18,937 nt of DNA from Flavobacteriales bacterium UBA3364 (GCA_002360495.1 DEQO01000001.1:17097-36033), one strand, 5' to 3'. Shown: positions 6,466 through 15,054, numbered from the stretch's first letter. Program-made: numbers and translations. Notes: a model not told the origin generated them from the sequence alone.

Positions 6466-9066
6466 ATGCCCTCCAAAGTCCTTTCCGTCGCACTTCTCGC
6501 CCTTTGCAGCGGCCCATCATGGGCCCAGTTCTCCGATGACTTCGCCGACCTGGACATCAACACGGGCGTTGTCTGGAGCGGCAGCACGGGCTTATTCACG
6601 GCGGCAACCGGCCAGTTGCAGTCCCAAAGTCCGGGCGCGGCCAACTACCACCTGAGCACACCGAGCACCATCGTGAACGATGCGCAGTGGGAGTTCTTCA
6701 TCGACCTGCGCTTCAGCACCAGCGGGGCGAATTATGTGGATGTCTACCTGATGAGCGATGCGGCCGATCTGACCGGTGGTGTGAATGGTTACCTGCTTCG
6801 CGCAGGAGGTACGGCGGATCGTTTCGAACTTTTCAGTAGCGAGGCCGGCAGTGCTTTCACCACTGGATTGCAAAGTCCGGACAATGTGATCAACAGCAGC
6901 ACGAGCAATCCGTTCCGGATCAAAGTGACGCGCACCGCTGCCGGTGAATGGACGCTGTTCTACGATGACGGCGCCACCGGCACTTACCTGACCGCAGGCA
7001 CCATCACGGACAATACCACGACCTCTGCAACCCACTTCGGCATCCGGATCGAACAAAGTTCTGCGGCCTCCGCTGCGAACAACCACTTCTTCGACGACAT
7101 CTCCGCGTCCTCCATCCCGGTGGATCTGACGCCGCCGCAGATCGTCTCGGTCACAGCTGTTTCAGCGACCAGCGTCGATGTGCTCTTCAACGAAGCGCTG
7201 GACCCGACTACCGCGCAGGACATCAACAACTACGACATCCTGCCCTTCAACAATGCCACTGCCGCCTTTCTTGATGGCGGGGACCCGGCGTTGGTGCACT
7301 TGACCTTGGCGCAGGTGTTGGTCAACGGAAACACGTACACGTTGGGTGTTAGCGCTGTGGAGGACTTGGCGGGGAACGTATTCGTACCGGCTACACCGAT
7401 CGAGTTCAGCTGGGTCGTGCCGGATGTAGCCGAGTTCAGGGATGTCGTGATCAACGAGATCATGTCGGACCCATCGCCAGTTGTAGGCCTGCCGGAAGTG
7501 GAATTCGTGGAACTGTACAACGCCACATCGGACAAGACCTTCGACCTGGAGGGATGGACCTTCAGCGACGGCGGCACGCCGGTAGCGATGCCCTCCTACG
7601 TTCTCGGACCGGGGGAATTCGTAGTGATCATGGCCGCGGCAAGTCTTCCGCTGTTCCCTGATGTCCCCAACAAGCTCGGCCTGGCCAGCCTGCCCGCACT
7701 GAACAACGATGGGGATGCGCTGGACCTGCGCGATGACAACAACATCCAGATCGACGCGGTGAACTACGCTCTTGGCTGGTACCAGGACGGGATCAAGGAC
7801 GATGGTGGTTGGACCCTGGAACAGATCGATCCAACGTCGCCATGCAGCGGCGCTACGAACTGGCGCGCCAGTGTGGCCAGTGCAGGTGGAACACCTGGGG
7901 CCCAGAACAGCATCTTCGCGATCGTCCCGGACACGCAGGCACCTTCACTTCTTTCTGTTCAGGTGCCGAACGACCTGTCCGTTGGTCTGGTCTTCAATGA
8001 ACCCATGGACGTCTCCAGCTTGATCGGAGGCACGTACGTGATCACACCGCCGGTCGTTGTCACAAGCGCCTTGCCGAACGGAAGCGATGGTGTTACCCTG
8101 AACCTGCAGGACCCCTTGGTCATCGGGACCATCTACACGATCACCGTTACGAACGTGACCGATTGTCCCGGCAACGCGATCGGCACAGGGAACACGGCCA
8201 CGTTCGCGCTACCCGAAGCGGTCGCTGCAGGCGATGTGGTGATCAATGAAGTGCTGTACGATCCGATCGGGACCGGCAGCGACTTCGTGGAATTGTACAA
8301 TCGCAGCGATAAGGTGCTGAGCCTTGCCGGATGGCGTCTTGCGACCGTGAGCGACGGCGCTGTTACCGCAGGTCTGGTGATCACACCCAACTCGACCCTC
8401 CTGCTGCCCGGGGCCTATGCCCTGATCTGCGAGGACGTGTTCAATATCGTGGCGACCTACCCCCAGAGCCATATCGACCGTTTCGTGGAGACCGACATGC
8501 CGAGCTTCAACAATGGTGAAGGTTCCGTAGTGCTGCAGAACTTCGTCGGCGAGCAACTGGACCGTTTTGATTATACGGACGACCTTCACTTCACGTTGGT
8601 GAACAGCACCGAGGGTTACAGCCTTGAACGCGTGGACCCCGATCGACCAACGGAGGACAACACCAACTGGCAGACCGCAGCCGATGTCGCCGGGAAAGCA
8701 ACGCCGGGGTTCCGGAATTCGCAATACACCGAGGCTCCTTCCGCCAGTGGCGACATGACGATCGAACCATCCATCTTTTCGCCGGACAATGACGGATACC
8801 AGGACCTGCTCACGATCGCTTACCGCTTCGACCAGGCCGGTTTCGTCGGGAACATGAGCGTGTACGACATCGCCGGGCGCGAATCAAGGAAGCTCATGCA
8901 GAACCAGCTCCTCGGGACGGAAGGGGCCATTTCGTGGAACGGTATTCTGGACAGCGGAAGCCTCGGTCGCATGGGTCCTTACATCGTTGTGCTTGAGGTG
9001 TACGATCTGGCCGGGAACGTCGAGAAATTCAAGAAGACGGTCACGCTCGCCCACAAGTTGGACTGA
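6466..9066 (+). CDS. Exported multidomain protein with two lamin-tail domains
   Basis: This 866-residue extracellular or surface protein starts with signal peptide MPSKVLSVALLALCSGPSWA, cleaved near residue 20. Domains in order: a jelly-roll/LamG-like region (about 22-215), a Big_5/SbsA-like Ig domain starting PPQIVSVTAVSATSVDVLF (about 223-320), a lamin-tail domain starting DVVINEIMSDPSP with EFVELYNAT (326-485), a second Ig-like domain with SVGLVFNEPMD (about 490-585), a second lamin-tail domain starting GDVVINEVLYDPIG with DFVELYNRS (589-755), and a C-terminal FlgD/CHU_C-like Ig domain with IFSPDNDGYQDLL (about 760-866). No type A T9SS sorting domain is present; the C-terminal domain may serve for export or anchoring (inference). 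The duplicated Ig plus lamin-tail unit suggests internal duplication. Its substrate or partner is not evident. The ATG at 6466 is the only start giving a signal peptide. Confidence 0.88.
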   Translation: MPSKVLSVALLALCSGPSWAQFSDDFADLDINTGVVWSGSTGLFTAATGQLQSQSPGAANYHLSTPSTIVNDAQWEFFIDLRFSTSGANYVDVYLMSDAADLTGGVNGYLLRAGGTADRFELFSSEAGSAFTTGLQSPDNVINSSTSNPFRIKVTRTAAGEWTLFYDDGATGTYLTAGTITDNTTTSATHFGIRIEQSSAASAANNHFFDDISASSIPVDLTPPQIVSVTAVSATSVDVLFNEALDPTTAQDINNYDILPFNNATAAFLDGGDPALVHLTLAQVLVNGNTYTLGVSAVEDLAGNVFVPATPIEFSWVVPDVAEFRDVVINEIMSDPSPVVGLPEVEFVELYNATSDKTFDLEGWTFSDGGTPVAMPSYVLGPGEFVVIMAAASLPLFPDVPNKLGLASLPALNNDGDALDLRDDNNIQIDAVNYALGWYQDGIKDDGGWTLEQIDPTSPCSGATNWRASVASAGGTPGAQNSIFAIVPDTQAPSLLSVQVPNDLSVGLVFNEPMDVSSLIGGTYVITPPVVVTSALPNGSDGVTLNLQDPLVIGTIYTITVTNVTDCPGNAIGTGNTATFALPEAVAAGDVVINEVLYDPIGTGSDFVELYNRSDKVLSLAGWRLATVSDGAVTAGLVITPNSTLLLPGAYALICEDVFNIVATYPQSHIDRFVETDMPSFNNGEGSVVLQNFVGEQLDRFDYTDDLHFTLVNSTEGYSLERVDPDRPTEDNTNWQTAADVAGKATPGFRNSQYTEAPSASGDMTIEPSIFSPDNDGYQDLLTIAYRFDQAGFVGNMSVYDIAGRESRKLMQNQLLGTEGAISWNGILDSGSLGRMGPYIVVLEVYDLAGNVEKFKKTVTLAHKLD

Positions 9067-9100
9067 TCAGGCTGAGCCTCAGGGGCTTCCATGTGTTCGC

Positions 9101-9130
9101 ATTCTCCGTGAACGCTGTGCCTCCGTGGTG
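9101..9130 (-). repeat. Solo arm of a CACCAC-GGAGGCAC repeat family
   Basis: The minus strand here begins CACCACGGAGGCACAGCG and ends CACGGAGAAT. It matches the right arm of the element at 10481-10590 at 19 of 30 positions, including a 13-of-14 match over the first 14 bases. On the plus strand it ends 37 bases before the aminotransferase ATG. No partner arm is visible nearby. Confidence 0.6.
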
Positions 9131-9167
9131 AACGCATTGCTGAACTTTGACCCCGCATTCCGCTACC

Positions 9168-10478
9168 ATGACCGACCAACTGACCAAGAGCCAGGAGCTC
9201 ATCGCCCGTCGCAAGGCAGCCGTGCCGAACGGCGTAGGCATGTTCAACTATGCCACGGCCACGAAGGCCAGTGGAGCCACCATCATCGATTCGGACGAAC
9301 GTGAGCTGATCGACTTCGCCGGAGGCATCGGCGTAGTGAACGCAGGCCACTGCCCGCCTCCTGTCGTAAAAGCGATCCAGGAACAGGCCGCCAAATTCCT
9401 GCACGTGAGCTTCAACGTGGCAAGCTACGAGCCCTACATCGCGTTGTGCGAAAAGCTGAACGCGCTTCTGCCGCATGGCGGACCCACGAAGACCTTGCTG
9501 GTCAGCACCGGTGCGGAAGCGGTTGAGAACGCGGTGAAGATCGCGCGTCAGGCAACAAAGCGCCAGGGTGTGCTGTGCTTCACCGATGCCTTCCATGGTC
9601 GCACCATGATGGCGATGACGCTCACCAGCAAAGTGGGCTACAAACCGGATTGCGGTCCCTTCGCTCCTGAAGTGTACCGCACGCAATACCCCAACTTCTA
9701 CCGGTACGGCGCAGGCCGTAGCGAGGCGGAGTTCGTGAAGGCCGAGCTCCTACGCTTGGAAGAACTCGCCCACAACACCGTGGCACCGGAGCACCTCGCC
9801 GCTGTGATCATCGAAACCGTACAAGGCGAAGGCGGCTTCAACGTGGTGCCCGCTGCCTACCTGAAAGGACTGCGCGCATGGTGCGACAAGCACGGCATCC
9901 TGCTCATTTGCGATGAGATCCAGAGCGGCTTCGGTCGTACGGGTGCATGGAGCGCCTACGAGCAGTTCGACGTGGTGCCCGACATCAGCACGTGGGCGAA
10001 GAGCCTGGGCAGCGGCATGCCGATCGCTGCCGTGATGGGCAAGGCCGCCATCATGGACAAGGCCGGGCCGAGCAGCATCGGCGGTACGTACATCGGCAAC
10101 CCTGTGAGCTGTGCGGCTGCGTTGGCGACCATCACGTACATGGAAGAGATCGACATCAACGCGAAGGGGAGGCACGTTGGCAACGTGATCCGCAAGCGCT
10201 TCGAGCAGATGAGGACGAAACACGCGTGCATCGGCGATGTGCGCGGCCTCGGCGCCATGATGGCGATCGAGTTCGTGAAGCACGGAGACCCGCTGCAACC
10301 CGATGCCGACACGTGCAACGCACTGATGAACGCCTGCGCCAAGCGCGACCTGGTGGTGATCAACGCAGGCACCGAGAAGAACATCATCCGCGTGTTGAGC
10401 CCGCTCGTGATCAGCGATGAACTGCTGGACAAGGGGCTGGACATCATGGAAGAGGAGTTGGACAAGATCCGTGGGTAG
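9168..10478 (+). CDS. gabT: Class III aminotransferase, 4-aminobutyrate-transaminase-like
   Basis: This cytosolic PLP enzyme probably moves the amino group of GABA or a related omega-amino acid (such as 5-aminovalerate) to 2-oxoglutarate, giving the semialdehyde and glutamate. The 436-residue product has the phosphate-binding segment STGAEAVENAVKIAR (113-127), CFTDAFHGRT (137-146), the cofactor aspartate D249 in LICDEIQSGFGRTG, Schiff-base lysine K278 in DISTWAKSLGSGMPIA, and GGTYIGNPVSCAAAL (305-319). The GRT and AKSLG blocks closely resemble E. coli GabT, but GabT, PuuE and DavT cannot be separated by eye. The ATG at 9168 is chosen over an in-frame TTG at 9147 because MTDQLTKSQELI fits the family N-terminus. 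It heads four same-strand genes that include an amidase and a PLP decarboxylase, and is flanked by repeat arms. Confidence 0.88.
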   Translation: MTDQLTKSQELIARRKAAVPNGVGMFNYATATKASGATIIDSDERELIDFAGGIGVVNAGHCPPPVVKAIQEQAAKFLHVSFNVASYEPYIALCEKLNALLPHGGPTKTLLVSTGAEAVENAVKIARQATKRQGVLCFTDAFHGRTMMAMTLTSKVGYKPDCGPFAPEVYRTQYPNFYRYGAGRSEAEFVKAELLRLEELAHNTVAPEHLAAVIIETVQGEGGFNVVPAAYLKGLRAWCDKHGILLICDEIQSGFGRTGAWSAYEQFDVVPDISTWAKSLGSGMPIAAVMGKAAIMDKAGPSSIGGTYIGNPVSCAAALATITYMEEIDINAKGRHVGNVIRKRFEQMRTKHACIGDVRGLGAMMAIEFVKHGDPLQPDADTCNALMNACAKRDLVVINAGTEKNIIRVLSPLVISDELLDKGLDIMEEELDKIRG

Positions 10479-10480
10479 TC

Positions 10481-10590
10481 CACCACAGTGACACGGAGGC
10501 ATAGAGAAACCCGAATTTTGGTCCGCATGCTTGGAAGCTCCAGAATGAATGCACAATGCATTTCCGCTGTGTCTCCGTGCCTCTGTGGTG
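10481..10590. repeat. Structured inverted-repeat element between aminotransferase and amidase genes
   Basis: Left arm 10481-10509 begins CACCACAGTGACACGG. Right arm 10561-10590, read on the minus strand, begins CACCACAGAGGCACGG. They match at 23 of 29 positions. Inside are two smaller hairpins: ATTTTGG (10515-10521) with CCAGAAT (10540-10546), one G-U pair, and AATGCA (10548-10553) with TGCATT (10557-10562), loop CAA. The second shares two bases with the right arm. The element starts 2 bases after the aminotransferase stop and ends 7 bases before the amidase ATG, filling the gap. It has the form of a small non-coding interspersed element; a transcript could fold into a branched structure. A solo arm lies at 9101-9130. 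Confidence 0.7.
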
Positions 10591-10597
10591 AAGAACC

Positions 10598-11569
10598 ATG
10601 AAACCATTCTCGATAGCCGGCATCCAGATGCGCACCACCACAGCGCACGCGAACGTGGAGGCCATGAAGACCAAGCTGGACCTGCTCATGGCCATCTATC
10701 CATGGGTGGACATGGTGATGTTCAGCGAACTGTGCGCCTACGGTCCCCATATCACCCACGCACAAGCGGTGCCCGGCGAGTTCGAGCAGGAGATGTGTGC
10801 CATGGCGGCCAAGCACGGTATCTGGTTGCTGCCCGGCAGCATCTTCGAGCGCGCGAAGAACGAAGCGGGCGATACGATCATCTACAACACCGCTTCGGTG
10901 ATCGACCCTGAAGGCAGTGTGGTGACACGCTACCGCAAGATGTTCCCCTTCTACCCGTATGAAGTCGGTGTAGCGGGCGGCACCGAGTTCTGTGTATTCG
11001 ACATCCCCGACGTGGGGCGGTTCGGGGTGAGCATCTGCTACGACATGTGGATCCCGGAGACCACACGCACGCTGGCCGTGATGGGCGCCGAAGTGATCCT
11101 GCATCCCACGCTGACCGGCACGATCGATCGGGATATCGAGTTGAGCATCGCCCGCGCGAGCGCTGCCACCAACCAGTGTTACTTCTTCGATATCAACGGT
11201 CTCGATGCGGGCGGCAGCGGACGCAGCATCGTATGCGGACCGGAAGGACGTGTGGTCTACCAGGCCGACGTGAACGAAGAGTTCATCCCCATCGAGATCA
11301 ATCTGGAAAAGGTGCGCCGTAGTCGGGAACTCGGTGTACTGCGCCTGGGCCAGCCGATGAAGAGCTTCCGGGACCGCCCTGTGGACTTCGACGTGTACGC
11401 GCCCGGATCGAGGCATCCGTATCTTGATGGTCTTGGACCGTTGATCAAGCCCACACGCGTGCAGGAACTGAGCGATCTTGAAGTGAAGGACGCCACGCGC
11501 CAGGCCAGCGAGATCAAAACACCCATCGTCACCTCCTTCCGTCCTCCAAGCGATCCGTATACCATCTGA
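10598..11569 (+). CDS. Nitrilase-superfamily carbon-nitrogen hydrolase (amidase)
   Basis: The 323-residue cytosolic hydrolase carries the nitrilase-superfamily Glu-Lys-Cys triad: E44 in MVMFSELCAYGP, K114 in RYRKMFPFYP, and nucleophile C147 in FGVSICYDMWIPETTR. It therefore probably cleaves a C-N bond in an amide, carbamoyl compound or nitrile; the substrate is not readable from sequence. Known members beside polyamine and lysine genes include N-carbamoylputrescine amidase and 5-aminovaleramide amidase (DavA), which fit the aminotransferase and decarboxylase neighbours, but this link is inferred. RYRKMFPFYP also resembles the K-loop of formamidases. The last 40 residues (TRVQELSDLEVKD onward) extend beyond the fold. 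The ATG at 10598 follows directly after the repeat element. Confidence 0.88.
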   Translation: MKPFSIAGIQMRTTTAHANVEAMKTKLDLLMAIYPWVDMVMFSELCAYGPHITHAQAVPGEFEQEMCAMAAKHGIWLLPGSIFERAKNEAGDTIIYNTASVIDPEGSVVTRYRKMFPFYPYEVGVAGGTEFCVFDIPDVGRFGVSICYDMWIPETTRTLAVMGAEVILHPTLTGTIDRDIELSIARASAATNQCYFFDINGLDAGGSGRSIVCGPEGRVVYQADVNEEFIPIEINLEKVRRSRELGVLRLGQPMKSFRDRPVDFDVYAPGSRHPYLDGLGPLIKPTRVQELSDLEVKDATRQASEIKTPIVTSFRPPSDPYTI

Positions 11570-11619
11570 TCTCCAAACGCGCCACCACGCAGTTCGGGAC
11601 CGCTAAACCACACTCCCCC

Positions 11620-12159
11620 ATGGGCAGCACCGCAGGCAGCAGCAAACACCACGCACGACCGAAGAACTACATCAGCTGGTTCGAGATCCCCGTATACGAC
11701 ATCAACCGCGCCGCCGCCTTCTACAACGCCATCTACGGCATCGAGATGGAGATCAGCGTGAACGGCGATTTCGCCATGGCCTATTTCCCTGCGGACGAAG
11801 GCGTGGGGGGCGCCCTCATCGCCGGTCCGGGTTGTTACCCGAGCGATACCGGGTCGCTCATCTACCTCAATGCCGGCAACGATCTGGACGGCGTGCTCGG
11901 CCGGGTCGAACTGGCCGGCGGCCGTGTGATCATGGCCCGGACGCACATCAACGATGCTTCCGGGAATTTCGCGTTGTTCCTGGACAGCGAGGGGAACCGG
12001 TTGGCGTTGCACGAAGGGCCTGCGCGGACAGGTCCGGCCGTCAAGCCCGTCAAAGCCACGACGAAGCAGGGGAAGAAGGCAGCACGCCCGGCCTCCGCCA
12101 AGTCCCGGGCGGTCATCGGAAAGAAGGTCGCGAAGAAGACGACGAAGAAGAAGCGCTGA
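11620..12159 (+). CDS. VOC/glyoxalase-like protein with histone-H1-like C-terminal tail
   Basis: Residues 16-132 form one vicinal-oxygen-chelate (VOC) domain, with YISWFEIPVYDINRAAAFYN at the start and the closing strand GNFALFLDSEGNRLALHE, where E132 is a plausible metal ligand. VOC proteins include glyoxalases, dioxygenases and antibiotic-binding proteins, and those with this short YDINRAAAFY start are mostly uncharacterised. Residues 142-179 hold 13 lysines plus arginines in an H1-like stretch ending KKVAKKTTKKKR, unusual for a VOC protein and similar in kind to the tail of the TraR-like protein at 2665-3609. The tail suggests nucleic-acid or nucleoid binding (inference). It lies 50 bases after the amidase gene and 76 before the decarboxylase gene on the same strand. 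Confidence 0.82.
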   Translation: MGSTAGSSKHHARPKNYISWFEIPVYDINRAAAFYNAIYGIEMEISVNGDFAMAYFPADEGVGGALIAGPGCYPSDTGSLIYLNAGNDLDGVLGRVELAGGRVIMARTHINDASGNFALFLDSEGNRLALHEGPARTGPAVKPVKATTKQGKKAARPASAKSRAVIGKKVAKKTTKKKR

Positions 12160-12235
12160 TCTCCTCATCGGGGCCCTTCCACGATCACGAACCACGGGCC
12201 GGGTCCACCCCTATCTTTCCAACGGCTTACCCCGC

Positions 12236-14965
12236 ATGGCAGATAGCAATTCACCGACCCGCTCCCACTTCAACGCCGCGCGCCTGCGCTCCCACACGTG
12301 GGACCAGCTGAAGCTCGCTGCCTCGTCGCTCAATGAAGGCCGCGGCGATGCTGCGGAAGTGGAGGCCTTGCTGAAGGACCTCCGGACGATCGAGCTATAC
12401 TGGGCTTATCCCGGCAAGGACACCGTGAAGCGCCTGCAGCAGATGCTGAAGGGGCGCGAGTACCACACGCTCACGCAGAGCGCCAACCACGTGGTGCGCA
12501 ACCTCAGTAGCGGAGCGTTCCGCAGCGATCCGGTCGCATTGGCCGATCCCTTCGCTCCGCCACACGAGCTGCTGGAAGGCGAAAAGGAAGCGCCGCGCCT
12601 CAACTACTTCGAGACGCTCTTCGTGGATGACCTCAGTGACAGCGAAGAGCACGCGCTGAAGCAGAAGCTGCACAACTGCCGCGATCGCAGCGACCCCTTC
12701 ATCTACGACCTCGTGGTGGTGCGCACGGTGCAGGATGCGCTGGTGGCCCTGCTCTTCAACCACAACATCCAGGCGGTGGTCGTGCGTTATGGCGTGCCGT
12801 ACAGGAGCACTCATCACAAAGGGATCCTCCAGGAATTCACACGCGCCATCGACGACCTCGACCTCAGCGATCGCGGGCAGGCGAACATGGGGCCCGTGCT
12901 CGCGCGCATCATGCGCTGGTTCCGTCCGGAAGTGGACCGTTACTACGTGACCGACACACCGGTGACGGACCTGAAGGACAGCACGCTCAAGAACTTCCGC
13001 CGCATCTTCTACCGCACGGAGGACCTGAACGAGCTGCACATGACCATCATGCGCGGCATACAGGAGAAGTACGACACGCCCTTCTTCACCGCGCTGAAGG
13101 AGTACAGCAAGCGGCCCATGGGCGTCTTCCACGCCATGCCCATCAGCCGTGGCAACAGCGTGTTCAAGAGCCGGTGGATCCAGGATTTCGGCGAGTTCTA
13201 CGGGCGCAACCTCTTCCTCGCGGAGACCAGTGCCACCACCGGCGGTTTGGATTCGTTGTTGCAGCCGACCGGTCCGCTGAAGAAGGCGCAGGAACTCGCC
13301 GCGCGTGCCTTCGGTTCGCAGCACACCTTCTTCGCGACGAACGGAACGAGCACCACGAACAAGATCGTCGTGCAAGCACTTGTCGAGCCCGGTGATATCG
13401 TCCTCATCGATCGCGATTGCCACAAGAGCCACCACTACGGCATGGTGCTGAGCGGCGCCTACCCGGTGTACCTGCACAGCTACCCGTTGCCCAAGTACAG
13501 CATGTACGGTGCGGTGCCTCTGGAGCACATCCGCGAGCAGATGTCGCGCTTGAAGAAGGCCAACAAACTGGACCGCGTGAAGATGCTGCTGCTCACCAAC
13601 AGCACCTTCGACGGAGTGGTGTACAATGTGGAGCGCGTGATGGAACAGGTGCTCGCCATCAAGCCCGACATCGTCTTCTTGTGGGACGAAGCTTGGTGGG
13701 CCTTCGCGGGCTTCTCCTACATCCTGCGCCAGCGAACGGCGATGCACGTTGCAGCGAAACTCGCGCGCAAGTACAGGACCGACGAGTACAAGGCCGAGTA
13801 CGCCGCGCACATCAAGTCGCTGAAGAAAGGCGAAGAGCCGCGCTTGCCGGATCCCGCCAAGGTGCGCATCCGCACCTACGCCACGCAGAGCACGCACAAA
13901 ACGCTCACCTCCTTCCGCCAAGGCAGCATGATCCACGTTTGGGACGAGGATTTCAAGCGTAAGAGCGAAGCCGCGTTCCATGAGGCGTACATGACGCACA
14001 CCAGCACCAGCGCCAACTACCAGATCCTGGCGAGCATGGATGTCGGTCGTAGGCAAGTGGAGTTCGAAGGCTACGAGTTGGTGGAGAAGGCGATGGAGCT
14101 CGGCCTGCTCCTGCGTCGCACCATCCGCGAGAACGAACGCTTGAAGAAGTGGTTCGACATCATCACCATCGCCGACCTCATTCCTGCCCAGCACCGCCAG
14201 AGCGGGCTGGAGCACTACTACCGCAAGGACAAGGGCTGGAACGACATCGAGAAGGCCTGGGCAGAGGATGAATTCGCCGTGGACCCCACCAAGATCAACC
14301 TCTACACCGGAAAGACGGGCATCGATGGCGACACGTTCAAGAACGTGTACCTCATGGACAAGCACGCCATCCAGATCAACAAGACGAGCCGCAACAGCGT
14401 GCTCTTCATGACGAACATCGGGACCACGCGTGGTTCGTTGGCCTACCTCACCAAGGTGCTCTTGCAGATCGCCGATGAGCTGGAGGAGCGCAACGCCGGC
14501 ATGGAGCACGAGGACAAGCTCATGCACATCGGCAAGTTGCGCGACCTCAAAGACCTCGAGAAGTATCCACCCCTCCCCGACTTCAGCAGCTTCCACACCA
14601 GTTTCCAAGGACAACCCGGTGTGCCCGGTGGCGATATCCGTTCAGCCTATTTCCTTGCGTACAAGGAGGAGCGTTGCCGCTACGTGAAGCTGGGGCCTGC
14701 CTTGGAAGAGCTGCGCAAGGGCCAGCCGCTCGTCTCGGCATCCTTCGTCATCCCCTACCCGCCGGGCTTCCCGGTGCTGGTACCGGGACAGGTGATCAAC
14801 AAGGAGATCATCGACTTCCTCATCGCCATCGATGTGAAGGAGATCCACGGCTACCGGCCCGAGCTCGGCCTGCGCGTGTTCACGGATGCGGCCATGGGAC
14901 GGCAGAAGACAGGGACGGCGATGGGTGGGATGCGACCGATCGCGAAGAAGACCTCAAGGAAGTAG
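12236..14965 (+). CDS. Orn/Lys/Arg decarboxylase-family PLP enzyme, long form
   Basis: This 909-residue fold-type-I PLP enzyme probably decarboxylates a basic amino acid (arginine, lysine or ornithine) to a polyamine or diamine in the cytosol. Visible blocks: N-terminal helical region 1-150 with no recognised domain; wing/receiver-like region about 160-290 (DLVVVRTVQDALVALLFNHN); the PLP domain with FFATNGTSTTNK, the CHKSHHYG cofactor-stacking block (H396), the cofactor aspartate D484 in FLWDEAWWAFAG, and Schiff-base lysine K555 in TQSTHKTLTSFRQGS; then a C-terminal domain ending near PVLVPGQVINKEIIDFLIAID. The E. coli AdiA, CadA and SpeC enzymes are about 710-755 residues, so this is about 150 longer. 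Substrate cannot be assigned from these motifs. The ATG at 12236 is preferred; the open frame extends upstream to 11954 as an Arg-rich shadow of the VOC gene. It ends the gene run. Confidence 0.9.
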   Translation: MADSNSPTRSHFNAARLRSHTWDQLKLAASSLNEGRGDAAEVEALLKDLRTIELYWAYPGKDTVKRLQQMLKGREYHTLTQSANHVVRNLSSGAFRSDPVALADPFAPPHELLEGEKEAPRLNYFETLFVDDLSDSEEHALKQKLHNCRDRSDPFIYDLVVVRTVQDALVALLFNHNIQAVVVRYGVPYRSTHHKGILQEFTRAIDDLDLSDRGQANMGPVLARIMRWFRPEVDRYYVTDTPVTDLKDSTLKNFRRIFYRTEDLNELHMTIMRGIQEKYDTPFFTALKEYSKRPMGVFHAMPISRGNSVFKSRWIQDFGEFYGRNLFLAETSATTGGLDSLLQPTGPLKKAQELAARAFGSQHTFFATNGTSTTNKIVVQALVEPGDIVLIDRDCHKSHHYGMVLSGAYPVYLHSYPLPKYSMYGAVPLEHIREQMSRLKKANKLDRVKMLLLTNSTFDGVVYNVERVMEQVLAIKPDIVFLWDEAWWAFAGFSYILRQRTAMHVAAKLARKYRTDEYKAEYAAHIKSLKKGEEPRLPDPAKVRIRTYATQSTHKTLTSFRQGSMIHVWDEDFKRKSEAAFHEAYMTHTSTSANYQILASMDVGRRQVEFEGYELVEKAMELGLLLRRTIRENERLKKWFDIITIADLIPAQHRQSGLEHYYRKDKGWNDIEKAWAEDEFAVDPTKINLYTGKTGIDGDTFKNVYLMDKHAIQINKTSRNSVLFMTNIGTTRGSLAYLTKVLLQIADELEERNAGMEHEDKLMHIGKLRDLKDLEKYPPLPDFSSFHTSFQGQPGVPGGDIRSAYFLAYKEERCRYVKLGPALEELRKGQPLVSASFVIPYPPGFPVLVPGQVINKEIIDFLIAIDVKEIHGYRPELGLRVFTDAAMGRQKTGTAMGGMRPIAKKTSRK

Positions 14966-15054
14966 CCGGGGCCGCGTGTTGTGGCAATACGGACAGCCCC
15001 TGCAACGGTTCCAGCTGGTCCGGTGATGAGAGCGACGATCACACCGCACACGTC

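Noticed and set aside
6398..6520. Longer asd start at 6520
   Set aside because: It would add 41 non-conserved residues and overlap the lamin-tail start and divergent promoter; MKVAVVGATG is the family start.
9147..9167. TTG start giving seven extra residues on the aminotransferase
   Set aside because: ATG 9168 gives the expected family N-terminus and TTG starts are uncommon.
9956..11416. Minus-strand open frame of 486 codons across the aminotransferase and amidase genes
   Set aside because: It crosses two well-supported plus-strand genes and the repeat element, with no recognisable product.
12395..14614. Minus-strand open frame of 739 codons opposite the decarboxylase gene
   Set aside because: It is a mirror of the GC-rich plus-strand codons; the sense frame carries clear PLP motifs, while the antisense product is rich in His, Val, Glu and Leu and shows no domain.
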